Shown here one piece after another: positions 41,322-49,996 of a stretch of DNA of 50,832 nucleotides. The notes under the pieces are model-generated. The model searched no databases and was not told the DNA's origin. It worked only from the letters and a program-made list of their open reading frames with translations. Both the position numbers and the translations under genes were made by a program. Each line of letters begins with the position of its first letter. Position 1 is the stretch's first letter. Origin of the DNA: Deltaproteobacteria bacterium (lineage in GTDB: Bacteria; Myxococcota; JADLHZ01); assembly GCA_020848545.1 (NCBI GenBank), contig JADLHZ010000106.1, positions 1-50,832 of the forward strand. The letters run 5' to 3'.

Positions 41322-41759
41322 ATGGGATTGCTCTCTAAGCTCACGAATTCCGTCACGCCGCAAAAGAAGGCCACCGACGACGCGCTGCTCATGCACGCCA
41401 TGTTCTGCATGGCCGGCACCGACGGGCAGATCGGCAACGACGAGATGGCGCAAGTCGAAGGCTACTTCATGTCGCTGCCGGAGTTCGAAGGGAAGAACTT
41501 CGGCCAGGTGTACGAAGAGGCCGTGAAGATCCTGCGCCGCTATCCGAACATCAAGGAGTCGGTGAAGTCGCTCGGCGAGCTGTCGTCGCGCATGCTGAAG
41601 GACAAGTGCTACATGCTCTGCGCCGACATCGCGATGTCGAGCGGCGACGTCGACGAAGCCGAAGACCAGATGCTCGAGGCGATCCAACGCGTGTGCGAAG
41701 TGCAAGACGCGCTCGCGCAGAAGATCTTGGAAGTGCTCACGCTGAAGTACGCGAAGTAA
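41322..41759 (+). CDS. TerB-like protein
   Basis: A 145-residue helical protein. The opening MGLLSKLTNSVTPQKKA and the core MHAMFCMAGTDGQIGNDEMAQVEGYF resemble TerB/tellurite-resistance-type domains, where acidic residues in ADGxxxxxE bind a metal. The last part CADIAMSSGDVDEAEDQMLE has the same form, so there is an internal two-fold symmetry. ATG 41322 has AGGAGA 5 nt upstream. It converges with the next gene without a gap (stop codons at 41757 and 41760). Function not established; it stands alone, without other ter genes. Confidence 0.78.
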   Translation: MGLLSKLTNSVTPQKKATDDALLMHAMFCMAGTDGQIGNDEMAQVEGYFMSLPEFEGKNFGQVYEEAVKILRRYPNIKESVKSLGELSSRMLKDKCYMLCADIAMSSGDVDEAEDQMLEAIQRVCEVQDALAQKILEVLTLKYAK

Positions 41760-43400
41760 TCACTTCGTTCTGACGCAACGCGGACCGTACGCGGTGTAAT
41801 TGGCCCCCGACTGCCCCTCGAAATACGGGCCCGTGCCGTAACCGCCGTGCCAATAGATATTCCACCCGCTCGGGTGGACGCCGTAAATCGTCGATGTCCA
41901 CTTCTGCGAGTGCAGGTACGTCGTCCAACACGTCGACAGCTCGCGCATCTCCGCGATCGTCGGCAGGCGCCAGTCCGTGAAACCACCGAGGGACAGGTTC
42001 TCACAGTACGTATTCGACGCGTTCCAATCTGGGTTCGGCGCCAGCGTTGGCGACGTCTCCTGCCAATACACCGTGCCGTAATTGTCCGTGACGATCCCGC
42101 CAGCGGCGCTGAAGCGGCTCGGCTTGCAAACGCAGCCACTCGTCGAGCACGTCTGCGTATTGTTGTTGCACGCCGCGCCATTCACGATGGCGCCGCTGCC
42201 GTTGCACGATCGCGGCGTCAGGCCGTTGCACGCGAGCGGCACGCCGGGCGTACACTCGACGCAGCCGCCGTTGTAGCAGAGCGGCGTGCCGCCGCCGCAG
42301 GTCGCGTCGTCTGTCCAGGCGCCTGCGGCGCTGCAGGTCTGCGGTGTGTTCGGGGTGATCGGATGGCAGCGGTGCGTCGTCGGCGTGCACTCGACGCAGT
42401 CGCCGTTGAGGCAAATCGGGGTGCCGCCGCCACACGCGCTTTGGTTTTCCCACGCGCCTTGATCGTTGCACACGCGCGGCGTCTCCCCGGCGGTGCAGCC
42501 TTCTTCGGCCGGCGTGCACGCGACGCAGTTGCCGGCGAGGCACAGCGGCGTACCGGCCGTGCAAGCGGCGCCGTTCACCCACAGGTTCGAGGCGTTGCAC
42601 GTGCGCGGAACGTTGACGTTGCAGCTCTTCGTGCCTTCGAGGCAGTCGACGCACGCGCCTTGGAAGCACACGTCGCCGGCCGTACACGCGGGTTGATCGA
42701 CCCAGCTGCCGTCGGCGATGCAGATCGCGGGGATGCCGTTGTGGCAACCGATCGCGTCGGGCGTGCACGCGACACATTGGCCGCCGAGGCACACGGGCAG
42801 ATCGCCGGCGCATGCCGACGTATTCACGAAAACGCCGTCGCCGTTACACACGCGCGGCGTCTGCCCGACGCACAGCGCGTCGCCAGGCTCGCAGGAGACG
42901 CACCCGCCGAACAAGCACGCGGGCGTCGGCGCCATGCACGCGGCTTGCGACTGCCACGCGCCTTGATCGTCGCAGGTCTCGGGCAGCTCGGTGCTCGCCG
43001 CGCAGCGCACTTGGCCCGCGTGGCAACCGCAGTGCACGGCGATGTCGCCGACGTCCGCGCTGCCAATGGTCCCGGTCCCGTTCGCGACGGTGCACGTTTG
43101 CGGCGGCGCGCTCGGGAGCGTGAGGATCGTGATCGCGTAGGCCGTGCCGCTCGTGCGCTTCGTGGCGAACTGAAAGGCACCGTCTGCAGACAGCGTCAGG
43201 TGCTCACCTTGGTTTTGCAGCGTGATCGCGCTGCCGGCGCCGGTGAGCGTGCCGCCGACCGCGTAGCGTGCGGGCTCGGGTTCTTGGGCGATCTGCTCCG
43301 CGACCTTCTCGGGGTTCGCTTCTTCTTCGACCTGGGATGACTTGCCGGCGATGAAGCACGCCGAAAGCAGTAAGGCGAACGTGGCTGCACGAACCCCCAT
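41760..43400 (-). CDS. Lipoprotein with seven Cys-rich repeats and DUF1566-type end
   Basis: A 546-residue predicted lipoprotein (lipobox LLSAC, Cys15). Residues 45-123 are a beta domain with GGTLTGAGSAITLQNQG and a late TCTVANGTGT. Residues 124-432 are seven repeats of about 42 residues, each with six Cys and the pattern C-x-G-x-TPRVC...W...AC..GTPLCLxGxCVxC. The C-terminal 110 residues (YCENLSLGGFTDWRLPTIAE ... RCVR) are a DUF1566/Lcl-like domain often found on surface proteins of this group of bacteria. It is probably an outer, disulfide-rich stalk with a binding tip. Ligand unknown. Confidence 0.85.
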   Translation of the reverse strand: MGVRAATFALLLSACFIAGKSSQVEEEANPEKVAEQIAQEPEPARYAVGGTLTGAGSAITLQNQGEHLTLSADGAFQFATKRTSGTAYAITILTLPSAPPQTCTVANGTGTIGSADVGDIAVHCGCHAGQVRCAASTELPETCDDQGAWQSQAACMAPTPACLFGGCVSCEPGDALCVGQTPRVCNGDGVFVNTSACAGDLPVCLGGQCVACTPDAIGCHNGIPAICIADGSWVDQPACTAGDVCFQGACVDCLEGTKSCNVNVPRTCNASNLWVNGAACTAGTPLCLAGNCVACTPAEEGCTAGETPRVCNDQGAWENQSACGGGTPICLNGDCVECTPTTHRCHPITPNTPQTCSAAGAWTDDATCGGGTPLCYNGGCVECTPGVPLACNGLTPRSCNGSGAIVNGAACNNNTQTCSTSGCVCKPSRFSAAGGIVTDNYGTVYWQETSPTLAPNPDWNASNTYCENLSLGGFTDWRLPTIAEMRELSTCWTTYLHSQKWTSTIYGVHPSGWNIYWHGGYGTGPYFEGQSGANYTAYGPRCVRTK

Positions 43401-43412
43401 CTGTTCAGGCTA

Positions 43413-44201
43413 TCACACGAGCGCGGCGATCGCCTCTCGCGCCCCTAACGCGAGGCCTATGGCACCCTTCGGCACCTCGGGCTCCCGGACGTTGATCCGA
43501 ATCAGGGTCGTGCCGACGGCGTGTAAGCGCTCACTGAACCCGCGCACGGTCGGAACGCCGGTGCCGGCGCCGCATTCGATGACCACGCGGCGCTTGCTGC
43601 TCGTTTGCTGCAGCCATTGTTGCAGCTGCTCGAGCTGCCCGTCGCTGCGCGCGCCGTCCCAGCCGTTGTCACCGAACATCAAGACGTTCGGCCGGGCGAG
43701 CGCGCTGCAGCGTTGGCACTTCGGCAGCGGAGCCTGCGCGCGCATCGTGTCTTGGTCGATCGTGATCCGCGTTTCGTTGGCGCTCCAGATGCCGTGATCG
43801 CTTTGCGTACACTGCAAGTGGTGGATGCTGCCGTGCACCTCGGCGACGTCCTTGAAGCCGGCCTTCTGGAACTGGCCGTCGATGTTCGAGGTGAAGACAA
43901 AGCAGGGTTTCTTCAGCGCGAGCAGCTTCGCGAAGCCTTCGTGCGGAATCGTGTCGCGGTAGAGCCGCAAGCGGTGGCCGTAGAATCCCCAAGCGATCGG
44001 CGGATCTTTGTCGAACCAGCGCGGGTTCGCCAGGCTCATGAAGTCGAGGCCGAGCTTTTGGTACGGAGGATACGCGCGCCAGAAACCTTCGGGGCCGCGA
44101 AAGTCCGGGAGGCCCGAGTCGACGCCCATGCCGGCGCCGGCGGCGATGATGACGGCGTCGGCGGAAGCAAGGAGATCGCGGGCCCGCCCAAGCTCCGTCA
44201 T
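43413..44201 (-). CDS. Sir2-family NAD-dependent deacylase with altered zinc site
   Basis: A 262-residue sirtuin-like protein. NAD-binding GAGMGVDSGLPDFRGPEGFW at 22-41, TSNIDGQF (104-111), and catalytic His123 in EVHGSI are present, so the active site looks intact. The zinc module is unusual: Cys131 is followed by S134 where the second Cys of the first CxxC pair should be, while C162 and C165 form the normal second pair; His136 might replace the missing ligand. The start, ATG 44201, overlaps the stop of the large Ig-like lipoprotein gene (ATGA). Substrate unknown; the link to a surface protein gene is unexplained. Confidence 0.85.
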   Translation of the reverse strand: MTELGRARDLLASADAVIIAAGAGMGVDSGLPDFRGPEGFWRAYPPYQKLGLDFMSLANPRWFDKDPPIAWGFYGHRLRLYRDTIPHEGFAKLLALKKPCFVFTSNIDGQFQKAGFKDVAEVHGSIHHLQCTQSDHGIWSANETRITIDQDTMRAQAPLPKCQRCSALARPNVLMFGDNGWDGARSDGQLEQLQQWLQQTSSKRRVVIECGAGTGVPTVRGFSERLHAVGTTLIRINVREPEVPKGAIGLALGAREAIAALV

Positions 44202-46933
44202 TGCGCCGGTGCGCTGACGAGCGTCGTGGGCCACGTGACCGTGTGCTTCACGCCGTCATCCTGGGTGGTCAACACCACCTTGAGAAAACCCGTCAGAACG
44301 CTCGTCTGACCCTGCGCCGTGCCAGTCGGCGGCGGGCGTGCGGTGCCCGCGCTTTCGCCGACGACCACCGTGCCGTAGCAGCCCGTCTCCGAATAAGTAA
44401 CGAACGCGCCACCAATCCCGAGGAGCCCGGTCTCCTCTTCGTCAATGACATACCGCCCAGGACCGCGGGTGTCGCAGTTGTAGAACTGATCGCTCACGCG
44501 CAACGTAAAGAGCCGCGTAGTGATCAAGCCCCCCGCGCCCAAATCGACGGGCGTCTGCAGGTTGTTCCAATCATTCGCGTTGATGTTCGCCGCGGGCGGT
44601 GTGCCGGTGAGCAACGTTGCGCTAATGTCGTCGACCGTGGCGGGGTACAAGTCGACGCTCAAGCGATCGTGCCAAGTGATGTCGATGTGCTTCCAGATCG
44701 CGGTGTAGTTATCCCAGTGCCCGTTGCCGGCATTCCACTGGCCGTCGCCGTCGAGATCGATGAAGTCCTCATAGCAATCGTAAAAGTCGCTGTCGTTCGC
44801 GGTGAACGGAACCAGCATTCCCGTCACATCCCACAAACACGAATCCTGAACGCCGTTGCCGTTCTTGTCCATGAACGGCTCAGGCATGTCGACGAACTGC
44901 TCGCCGGCGTCGTAGATCTTGTTGCCGTTCGCGTCGATGAAGCTCTCTTCCCCCTGCGTGATGCCGATGAGCCGCACGCGTCCGGCGTTTCTGATCGTCG
45001 GCATCGCGTAGTTGACGCCGGTGACCAACGCTTGCGGCGTCCCATTTGGTGGCGGCGCCGGAGCAGGCGGCAGCGGCGTCCTCGGGCGCGCCGGATACTG
45101 GCCGAAGTACTCGGCGACGCCCGGCAACACGTCGATATCGTTCATCGCGACGTGCCGGGTGATCTCGGTATAAGGCACGTCGTAGCGAATGCCGTAAAAC
45201 TTCGGCCGCGGATCACCCGAGTCGACGATCGCGTCAACAGTGCCGCCGGTCGGCCCGGTCGCTGTGCTGACGGTGGCTGTCGGATTCACGCGGCCAGCTT
45301 CGACGCGGAAGCTGACCTGAGTGCCAATGTCCACGGCGTTCGAGAAGCGATCAGCGAGGCGCATCGTGCAGTGCGTGAGTGCGCCGTCATAGTAGAGACC
45401 GTTCGTCTCGAGCTCGTCGCTCAAACACGACCAGGACAAGTGCGAATATTCCGGAATTCCGCCGATGATCGCGATCGACGTCGAGGTGCCGCTCACCGTC
45501 AGGCCGGCTTGCGAAGCGGTCGCCTTCACCGTGACGTTCTCTGCCTGCCCGCCCGAAGCGAGGATCGTCGAAGCAACGCCGTTCGAATCCGTCACTGTGT
45601 TCGACGGTGAGATGAACACCTCGTTCGACGCGCTCTCGTTGAGCTCGAACACGACCGGCAAACCGCCGGGCATGGGATTACCGATGGCGTCGACGAACTT
45701 GAACGTCACCGTCGATACGTTCGGATCGATGCTGCCCTTCACGCGGATGACCGCAGGACTCGTCGACACGAAGAGCACCGCCCCGAGCGCACCCGGACCG
45801 CTGACTTCGATCGAGATCGACGCCGTCACGGTGGTGCCGTAGCTGAAGGTGACGACCGCCGAGCCCGACGCCGCGCCGGCCGAAAGATCGACCACGACTT
45901 GCGCGCCGGACACCGACGTCTTCGCGTTGTCGATCGATCTTCCGTCTGCGCTCAACGTCCCCATGCTCTTCGAGATCAACGTGCCGATGCCGGTCGGGCC
46001 TGCAATCTGCACGTCGATGTCTCGAGGCCCGCCCGTGTCTGCTGCCGCACCATGATACAGCGTCGCCGTAATCGTCGAGATCGTGCCCGGCGTGTCGAGC
46101 TTCAGCTTCGTCGCGCTCAGGATCAATGTGTCTTCATTCGGACCCACGACCCGCAGCGTCCGCGTCGCGCTCCGCGGAATCCCCGCCGAATCCGTGAAGC
46201 TCGCGGTGATCGTCGCGCTCCCGCTGTTCCCCGGCGCCGTAAACGTCGCCGACGCCCCACCGCCAGCGCTCGCCACGTTCACCGCCGCGGCGCCGGTCGT
46301 GCTGCCGCTCGATAAACCGCCGAGCGAGGTCGTGAACAGGATCTGCTTGCCGTCGGCGACGTTGTTCCCGTCCGCGTCCTTCGCCACGACCGTCAGCGAC
46401 GTCGTGCCCGAGGTCACCGCCACGACCGGCGCGCCGAGCGTCAGCGTGATGGACGAAAGCGACGTGGGCCCTGGAACGCCGGTCGTGCCGGTCATGCCGC
46501 TCATGCCCGTCGTTCCAGTCATGCCGGTCGTTCCCGTGCCGGTGCCCGTGCCGATGCCGGTACCGCAGACGACCGTCACCTTCGTCGCCACCAAGGTATC
46601 CGTGCTCGCGCCGATCGACGCGGTCGCGTCGGCGTCGCAGCGGAATTCTATTGTCGCCACGTTGTTGGCGACGTCGACCGTCGTCTTCTGCTCGGTGCCG
46701 GTGCCGAAGTGTCCGGTGTTCGTCGTAAAGTTCACCTTGAACGAGCCGGTGAATGCCTTGCCTGCGGCGTTCGACAGCGTCGCGGTGATCGTCGCCACCT
46801 CGGCGCCGTTGATCGCGAGCTTGGCGGCCGACGTCTCGAGCGTCAGCGTGTCTGGCACGCTAGGGGTGTTCGTAGCGCAAGCGATGAGGAGGATGGAGGC
46901 GAGCGAAGAGACGAGCTTCGGACTCAGGCGCAT
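44198..46933 (-). CDS. Large Ig-like (Big-type) surface lipoprotein
   Basis: A 911-residue predicted lipoprotein: lipobox LLIAC (Cys19), then Ig-like beta domains of the invasin/intimin (Big) type at roughly 25-125, 155-265, 270-385 and 390-495 (strands such as TITATLSNAAGKAFTG and the SITLTLGAPVVAVTSGTTSL pair). Between the first two lies a Gly/Thr/Met low-complexity stretch (about 125-150). Around 660-735 there are three EF-hand-like, calcium-type loops (DANGNKIYDAGE, DKNGNGVQD, DLDGDGQWNAG). It is probably an extended surface adhesin or stalk. It shares an ATGA overlap with the downstream Sir2 gene. Confidence 0.85.
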   Translation of the reverse strand: MRLSPKLVSSLASILLIACATNTPSVPDTLTLETSAAKLAINGAEVATITATLSNAAGKAFTGSFKVNFTTNTGHFGTGTEQKTTVDVANNVATIEFRCDADATASIGASTDTLVATKVTVVCGTGIGTGTGTGTTGMTGTTGMSGMTGTTGVPGPTSLSSITLTLGAPVVAVTSGTTSLTVVAKDADGNNVADGKQILFTTSLGGLSSGSTTGAAAVNVASAGGGASATFTAPGNSGSATITASFTDSAGIPRSATRTLRVVGPNEDTLILSATKLKLDTPGTISTITATLYHGAAADTGGPRDIDVQIAGPTGIGTLISKSMGTLSADGRSIDNAKTSVSGAQVVVDLSAGAASGSAVVTFSYGTTVTASISIEVSGPGALGAVLFVSTSPAVIRVKGSIDPNVSTVTFKFVDAIGNPMPGGLPVVFELNESASNEVFISPSNTVTDSNGVASTILASGGQAENVTVKATASQAGLTVSGTSTSIAIIGGIPEYSHLSWSCLSDELETNGLYYDGALTHCTMRLADRFSNAVDIGTQVSFRVEAGRVNPTATVSTATGPTGGTVDAIVDSGDPRPKFYGIRYDVPYTEITRHVAMNDIDVLPGVAEYFGQYPARPRTPLPPAPAPPPNGTPQALVTGVNYAMPTIRNAGRVRLIGITQGEESFIDANGNKIYDAGEQFVDMPEPFMDKNGNGVQDSCLWDVTGMLVPFTANDSDFYDCYEDFIDLDGDGQWNAGNGHWDNYTAIWKHIDITWHDRLSVDLYPATVDDISATLLTGTPPAANINANDWNNLQTPVDLGAGGLITTRLFTLRVSDQFYNCDTRGPGRYVIDEEETGLLGIGGAFVTYSETGCYGTVVVGESAGTARPPPTGTAQGQTSVLTGFLKVVLTTQDDGVKHTVTWPTTLVSAPAQ

Positions 46934-47006
46934 GTAGGCTCCCGGGCTAATCCCCTATGCTGAAATGCCGGGCGCTTTGGCGCAAATATTTGGCCTGGCG
47001 ATGTGG

Positions 47007-48791
47007 TCAGAGGTAGCCGCGCGCCTGCAAGCGAAAGAGCTCCGCATAGCGGCCGCCGCGCGCGACCAACGCCTCGTGCGAGCCGCTTTCCACGATCGCG
47101 CCCTTCTCGATGACGATGATCCGATCCGCCATGCGCACCGTCGGAAAACGATGCGAGATCAAGATGCTCGTCCGCCCCTTCGTCAACGCGCGAAAGCGCT
47201 CGAACACCGTCTGCTCCGCTTCGGCGTCGAGCGCGGCCGTCGGCTCGTCGAGGATCAAGATGTCGGACTCTTCGCGCATGAACGCCCGCGCGATGGCGAT
47301 CTTCTGCCACTGCCCGCCCGAGAGCTCGACGCCGTCCTTGAACCAACGGCCGAGCTGCGCCGACAGCCCTTGCGGCAACGCACGCACGATCTCTTCGGCG
47401 CCCCCGCGCTCGATCGCTCGGTTCAAGCGCGCCGCTTCCTCCATGTGCGCGACGTCGCCGAGCCCAACGTTCTCTTGGAGCTTCAGCTGGTACTGGTTGA
47501 AGTCTTGAAACACGACGCTCATCCGCGCGCGCAACGCTTCGCGATCCCACGCTTGCACGTCGAGGCCGTCGATCGTCACCCGGCCTTCGCTCGGCGCGTA
47601 GAGGCCGGTGAGCAGCTTGATCAAGGTCGTCTTGCCGGAGCCGTTCTGCCCGACGAGCGCGAGGCTCTCGCCAGCCGACACGTCTAGGTTCACGTGGCGC
47701 AGCGCGAAGCCTTCTTGGCCAGGGTAACGAAAGCCCACGTCCTCGAAGCGAATGCCGAGGCCCTGGGACCTCGAAAAAGGTCCCAGGGACCTTTTCCCGC
47801 GCTCGATGGCCAGGAAGTCGAAGAGGTTCGACATATACAGGTTGTCTTCGTACATGCCGCCGAGCGCCGAGAGGATCGATTGAAACGCCTGCTGCCCTTG
47901 GCGAAACGCGATCACGTAAAGCGTCATCGTGCCGAGCGTGATGAGCCCTGCCGCCGCCGAGAGCGCCATCGACGCGTAGGCGCCGTAGAACGCGAGCGTC
48001 CCGAGCAGCGAGAGCAGGAGCGCCCAGGCTGCGCGCCGCCGGGCGAGCTTGCCGTCCTCTTTGTAGAAGGTCTCGGCGAGCGCGCGATAGCGATCGAGAA
48101 AGAGCGGACCGAGGCCGAAGAGCTTCACCTCTTTGACGTGCTCGTCGTTGGCGATCACGTACTCCAAGTAGTTCAACTGGCGGGACTCGGGCGAACGCCA
48201 GTTGCGCAAACGAAACGCGAGCTTCGAGAAGCGCATCTCGACGATCGCCGCCGGTACGGCCGCGACGACGAGGCCGAGCGTCGCGAGCCACGAGAACTGC
48301 ACGAGCAACACCACGTAGCCCGCGAGCGTGAGCACGTTCTGCACGAGCTGGAACGACTCATTGACGACGGACAGCGGCCGCGACGACGCCTCGCGCCGCG
48401 CCCGCGTCAGCCGATCATAGGTCTCGGAGCTCTCGAAGTCGGTGAGCTCGAGCGTCAGCGCCTTGTTCAGGATCTTCACGTTGATGTCGATCGAGAGGCG
48501 GGCACCCATCAGCGACCGCGCGAGGCCGAGCGCGCGCAGCGTCGCCGCTTGGCCGATGACGATGGCGAGCTCGACGAGCACCCAATGCAGCGTGCGATCA
48601 CGATCGGAGGCGACGACCGCGTCGACGATCTGCTTTCCGACCCAGGCGATCGCGATCGGCAGCACCGCCGACACCAGGGTCAGAAGGAGCAGCGCCACCA
48701 TCGTCTTTGGCGCCGATTCGAACACCAGGCGCAGCGTGCGCGGCGTGTGCGTGAAGCTCGATCGCAGGCGCTGCCACGTCACGTCCAACAT
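47007..48791 (-). CDS. ABC transporter, fused permease and ATP-binding domain
   Basis: A 594-residue half-transporter of the exporter type. Six membrane helices (about 25-320) precede the nucleotide-binding domain (from about 345), with Walker A GQNGSGKTT, Q-loop VVFQDFNQYQ, signature LSGGQWQK, Walker B ILILDEPTAALD and switch His in ISHRFPTV. It must dimerise to work; substrate may be a lipid, peptide or drug. The linker between the domains (RGKRSLGPFSRSQGLG) is encoded by a perfect 10-bp palindrome at 47761-47788, an insertion-like feature. No partner gene is adjacent, so it probably acts as a homodimer. Confidence 0.93.
   Translation of the reverse strand: MLDVTWQRLRSSFTHTPRTLRLVFESAPKTMVALLLLTLVSAVLPIAIAWVGKQIVDAVVASDRDRTLHWVLVELAIVIGQAATLRALGLARSLMGARLSIDINVKILNKALTLELTDFESSETYDRLTRARREASSRPLSVVNESFQLVQNVLTLAGYVVLLVQFSWLATLGLVVAAVPAAIVEMRFSKLAFRLRNWRSPESRQLNYLEYVIANDEHVKEVKLFGLGPLFLDRYRALAETFYKEDGKLARRRAAWALLLSLLGTLAFYGAYASMALSAAAGLITLGTMTLYVIAFRQGQQAFQSILSALGGMYEDNLYMSNLFDFLAIERGKRSLGPFSRSQGLGIRFEDVGFRYPGQEGFALRHVNLDVSAGESLALVGQNGSGKTTLIKLLTGLYAPSEGRVTIDGLDVQAWDREALRARMSVVFQDFNQYQLKLQENVGLGDVAHMEEAARLNRAIERGGAEEIVRALPQGLSAQLGRWFKDGVELSGGQWQKIAIARAFMREESDILILDEPTAALDAEAEQTVFERFRALTKGRTSILISHRFPTVRMADRIIVIEKGAIVESGSHEALVARGGRYAELFRLQARGYL
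47761..47788. repeat. Perfect 10-bp inverted repeat inside the ABC transporter gene
   Basis: CCCTGGGACC (47761-47770), spacer TCGAAAAA (8 nt), GGTCCCAGGG (47779-47788). It lies at the domain boundary of the ABC transporter and is followed by another GGGACCTTTT-like piece. In RNA it would form a stable hairpin. It looks like a small mobile palindrome that landed in frame in a tolerant linker. Confidence 0.6.
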
Positions 48792-48856
48792 CGCTTGCGA
48801 CCTTTGTCACACCGCGTGCGCAGCCGCAAAGCGCTCCGCGCGCCGATAAGATCTCC

Positions 48857-49576
48857 ATGACCACACCAGTGAAAAACGCTCAGACGACGCACGCATCCCC
48901 TGTCACGTCCGCTTCGCAACGCCCCGCCGATCCGCCGTCGCTCACGCGCGACACGGCGCGCTTCAACGATGCCACGGTGAAGGAGCTCCGCATTCCGGCC
49001 TCGCTCGACGCCGCGCAACGGAAGGCCGGCTTGCACTTGAACCGCATCACCGTGTCGCTCACCGGCAACAGCCACTTTCCGAACTGGTGGAAGGAAGTGC
49101 CGAAGGACACCGAGTTCATCATCGTCCAAGGCAGCGCCTTCAAAGGGAAGACGGTGCAAGCGGGCTACGACACCTTTCGCGACGCCGCGATCGTCTACGC
49201 GAAGAAGGCGCCCGGCATCGCGCACGAAACGCACCTCGACATCCCGGGCGTGGCCGGCGAGCAAGTGCGCGTCCTCTATATGCGCGCCGGGGAAGGCTCG
49301 CGGCTCAGCGACGACGCGCGCGGCAGGCAGACGATTCACTCGACTGGCGGCGCGGCGATCAGCGGCGACCCGCACTTTCGCGACGTGAAGCTCGAGATCA
49401 TCGCGGCGCCGACGACCGAGCCGATCGCGTCACCGAAGCAGTTCGTGCACTACCAAAAGGACGTCTACGGCTGGGGCAACGCCGGCGACCAAAGCCTGCA
49501 GCTCGGCGCCGGCGCGTCGGAAGAGCTGGCGAAAGCGCAGACCGTGACACCCATGATGGCCAACGGCAAATACTGA
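48857..49576 (+). CDS. Unknown protein
   Basis: A 239-residue protein that I do not recognise. Residues 1-40 are low complexity and probably disordered. The remainder is a mixed alpha/beta domain with NRITVSLTGNSHFPNWWKEV, FIIVQGSAFKGKTVQAGYDT, VYAKKAPGIAHETHLDIPGV, and a region RGRQTIHSTGGAAISGDPHF. No signal peptide or membrane segment is visible. It is divergent from the ABC transporter gene, with 65 bp between them, and converges with the small gene at 49587. Confidence 0.6.
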   Translation: MTTPVKNAQTTHASPVTSASQRPADPPSLTRDTARFNDATVKELRIPASLDAAQRKAGLHLNRITVSLTGNSHFPNWWKEVPKDTEFIIVQGSAFKGKTVQAGYDTFRDAAIVYAKKAPGIAHETHLDIPGVAGEQVRVLYMRAGEGSRLSDDARGRQTIHSTGGAAISGDPHFRDVKLEIIAAPTTEPIASPKQFVHYQKDVYGWGNAGDQSLQLGAGASEELAKAQTVTPMMANGKY

Positions 49577-49586
49577 AGCGGACCGG

Positions 49587-49952
49587 TTAGCCGAGGGTGT
49601 CTTTGGCTTCGTTGACGCCGTGGATGAAGCCGGCGGCGGCGCCGAGCGCGCTGCCCTTCAGCTGCGCGACGGTCTGCGACGCGGCGCCTTGCTCGATCGT
49701 CTGCAGCACGCCGACCGCGGCGCCGCTCAGGCCGCCAACGATCGTCTGGTAGATCGGCGCGTAGGCGGCGTACTTCAAGCGATCGCTCGTCGAGCCTTTC
49801 TTGTTCGCTTCGAGCGCGACGTTGAGCTTATCCAGCTTCAAGAGCGTGCCGACATAGGCGCCGACAGCGACGTCGACCACCTTTCCAACGAGCGATCTGG
49901 GGGCATCTTCTTCAAAGCGGCGTGGCGCGAAATCCCGGGCGATCTTCGTCAT
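49587..49952 (-). CDS. Unknown small Gly/Ala-rich protein
   Basis: A 121-residue protein of unknown function. The first 25 residues are charged (ARDFAPRRFEEDAPRSL), followed by a hydrophobic part with two Gly-rich segments (VGKVVDVAVGAYVGTLL, VGGLSGAAVGVLQTI and SALGAAAGFIHGV). Such small-residue helices pack closely and could sit in or on a membrane. The spacing from its neighbours (10 nt to the convergent gene, 44 nt to the HD gene) suggests that it may be read with the HD gene upstream. Confidence 0.5.
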   Translation of the reverse strand: MTKIARDFAPRRFEEDAPRSLVGKVVDVAVGAYVGTLLKLDKLNVALEANKKGSTSDRLKYAAYAPIYQTIVGGLSGAAVGVLQTIEQGAASQTVAQLKGSALGAAAGFIHGVNEAKDTLG

Positions 49953-49996
49953 ACGAGCGCGTTATCGGGCCGGCGCCGTACGGTGTTGCGCAAGCG

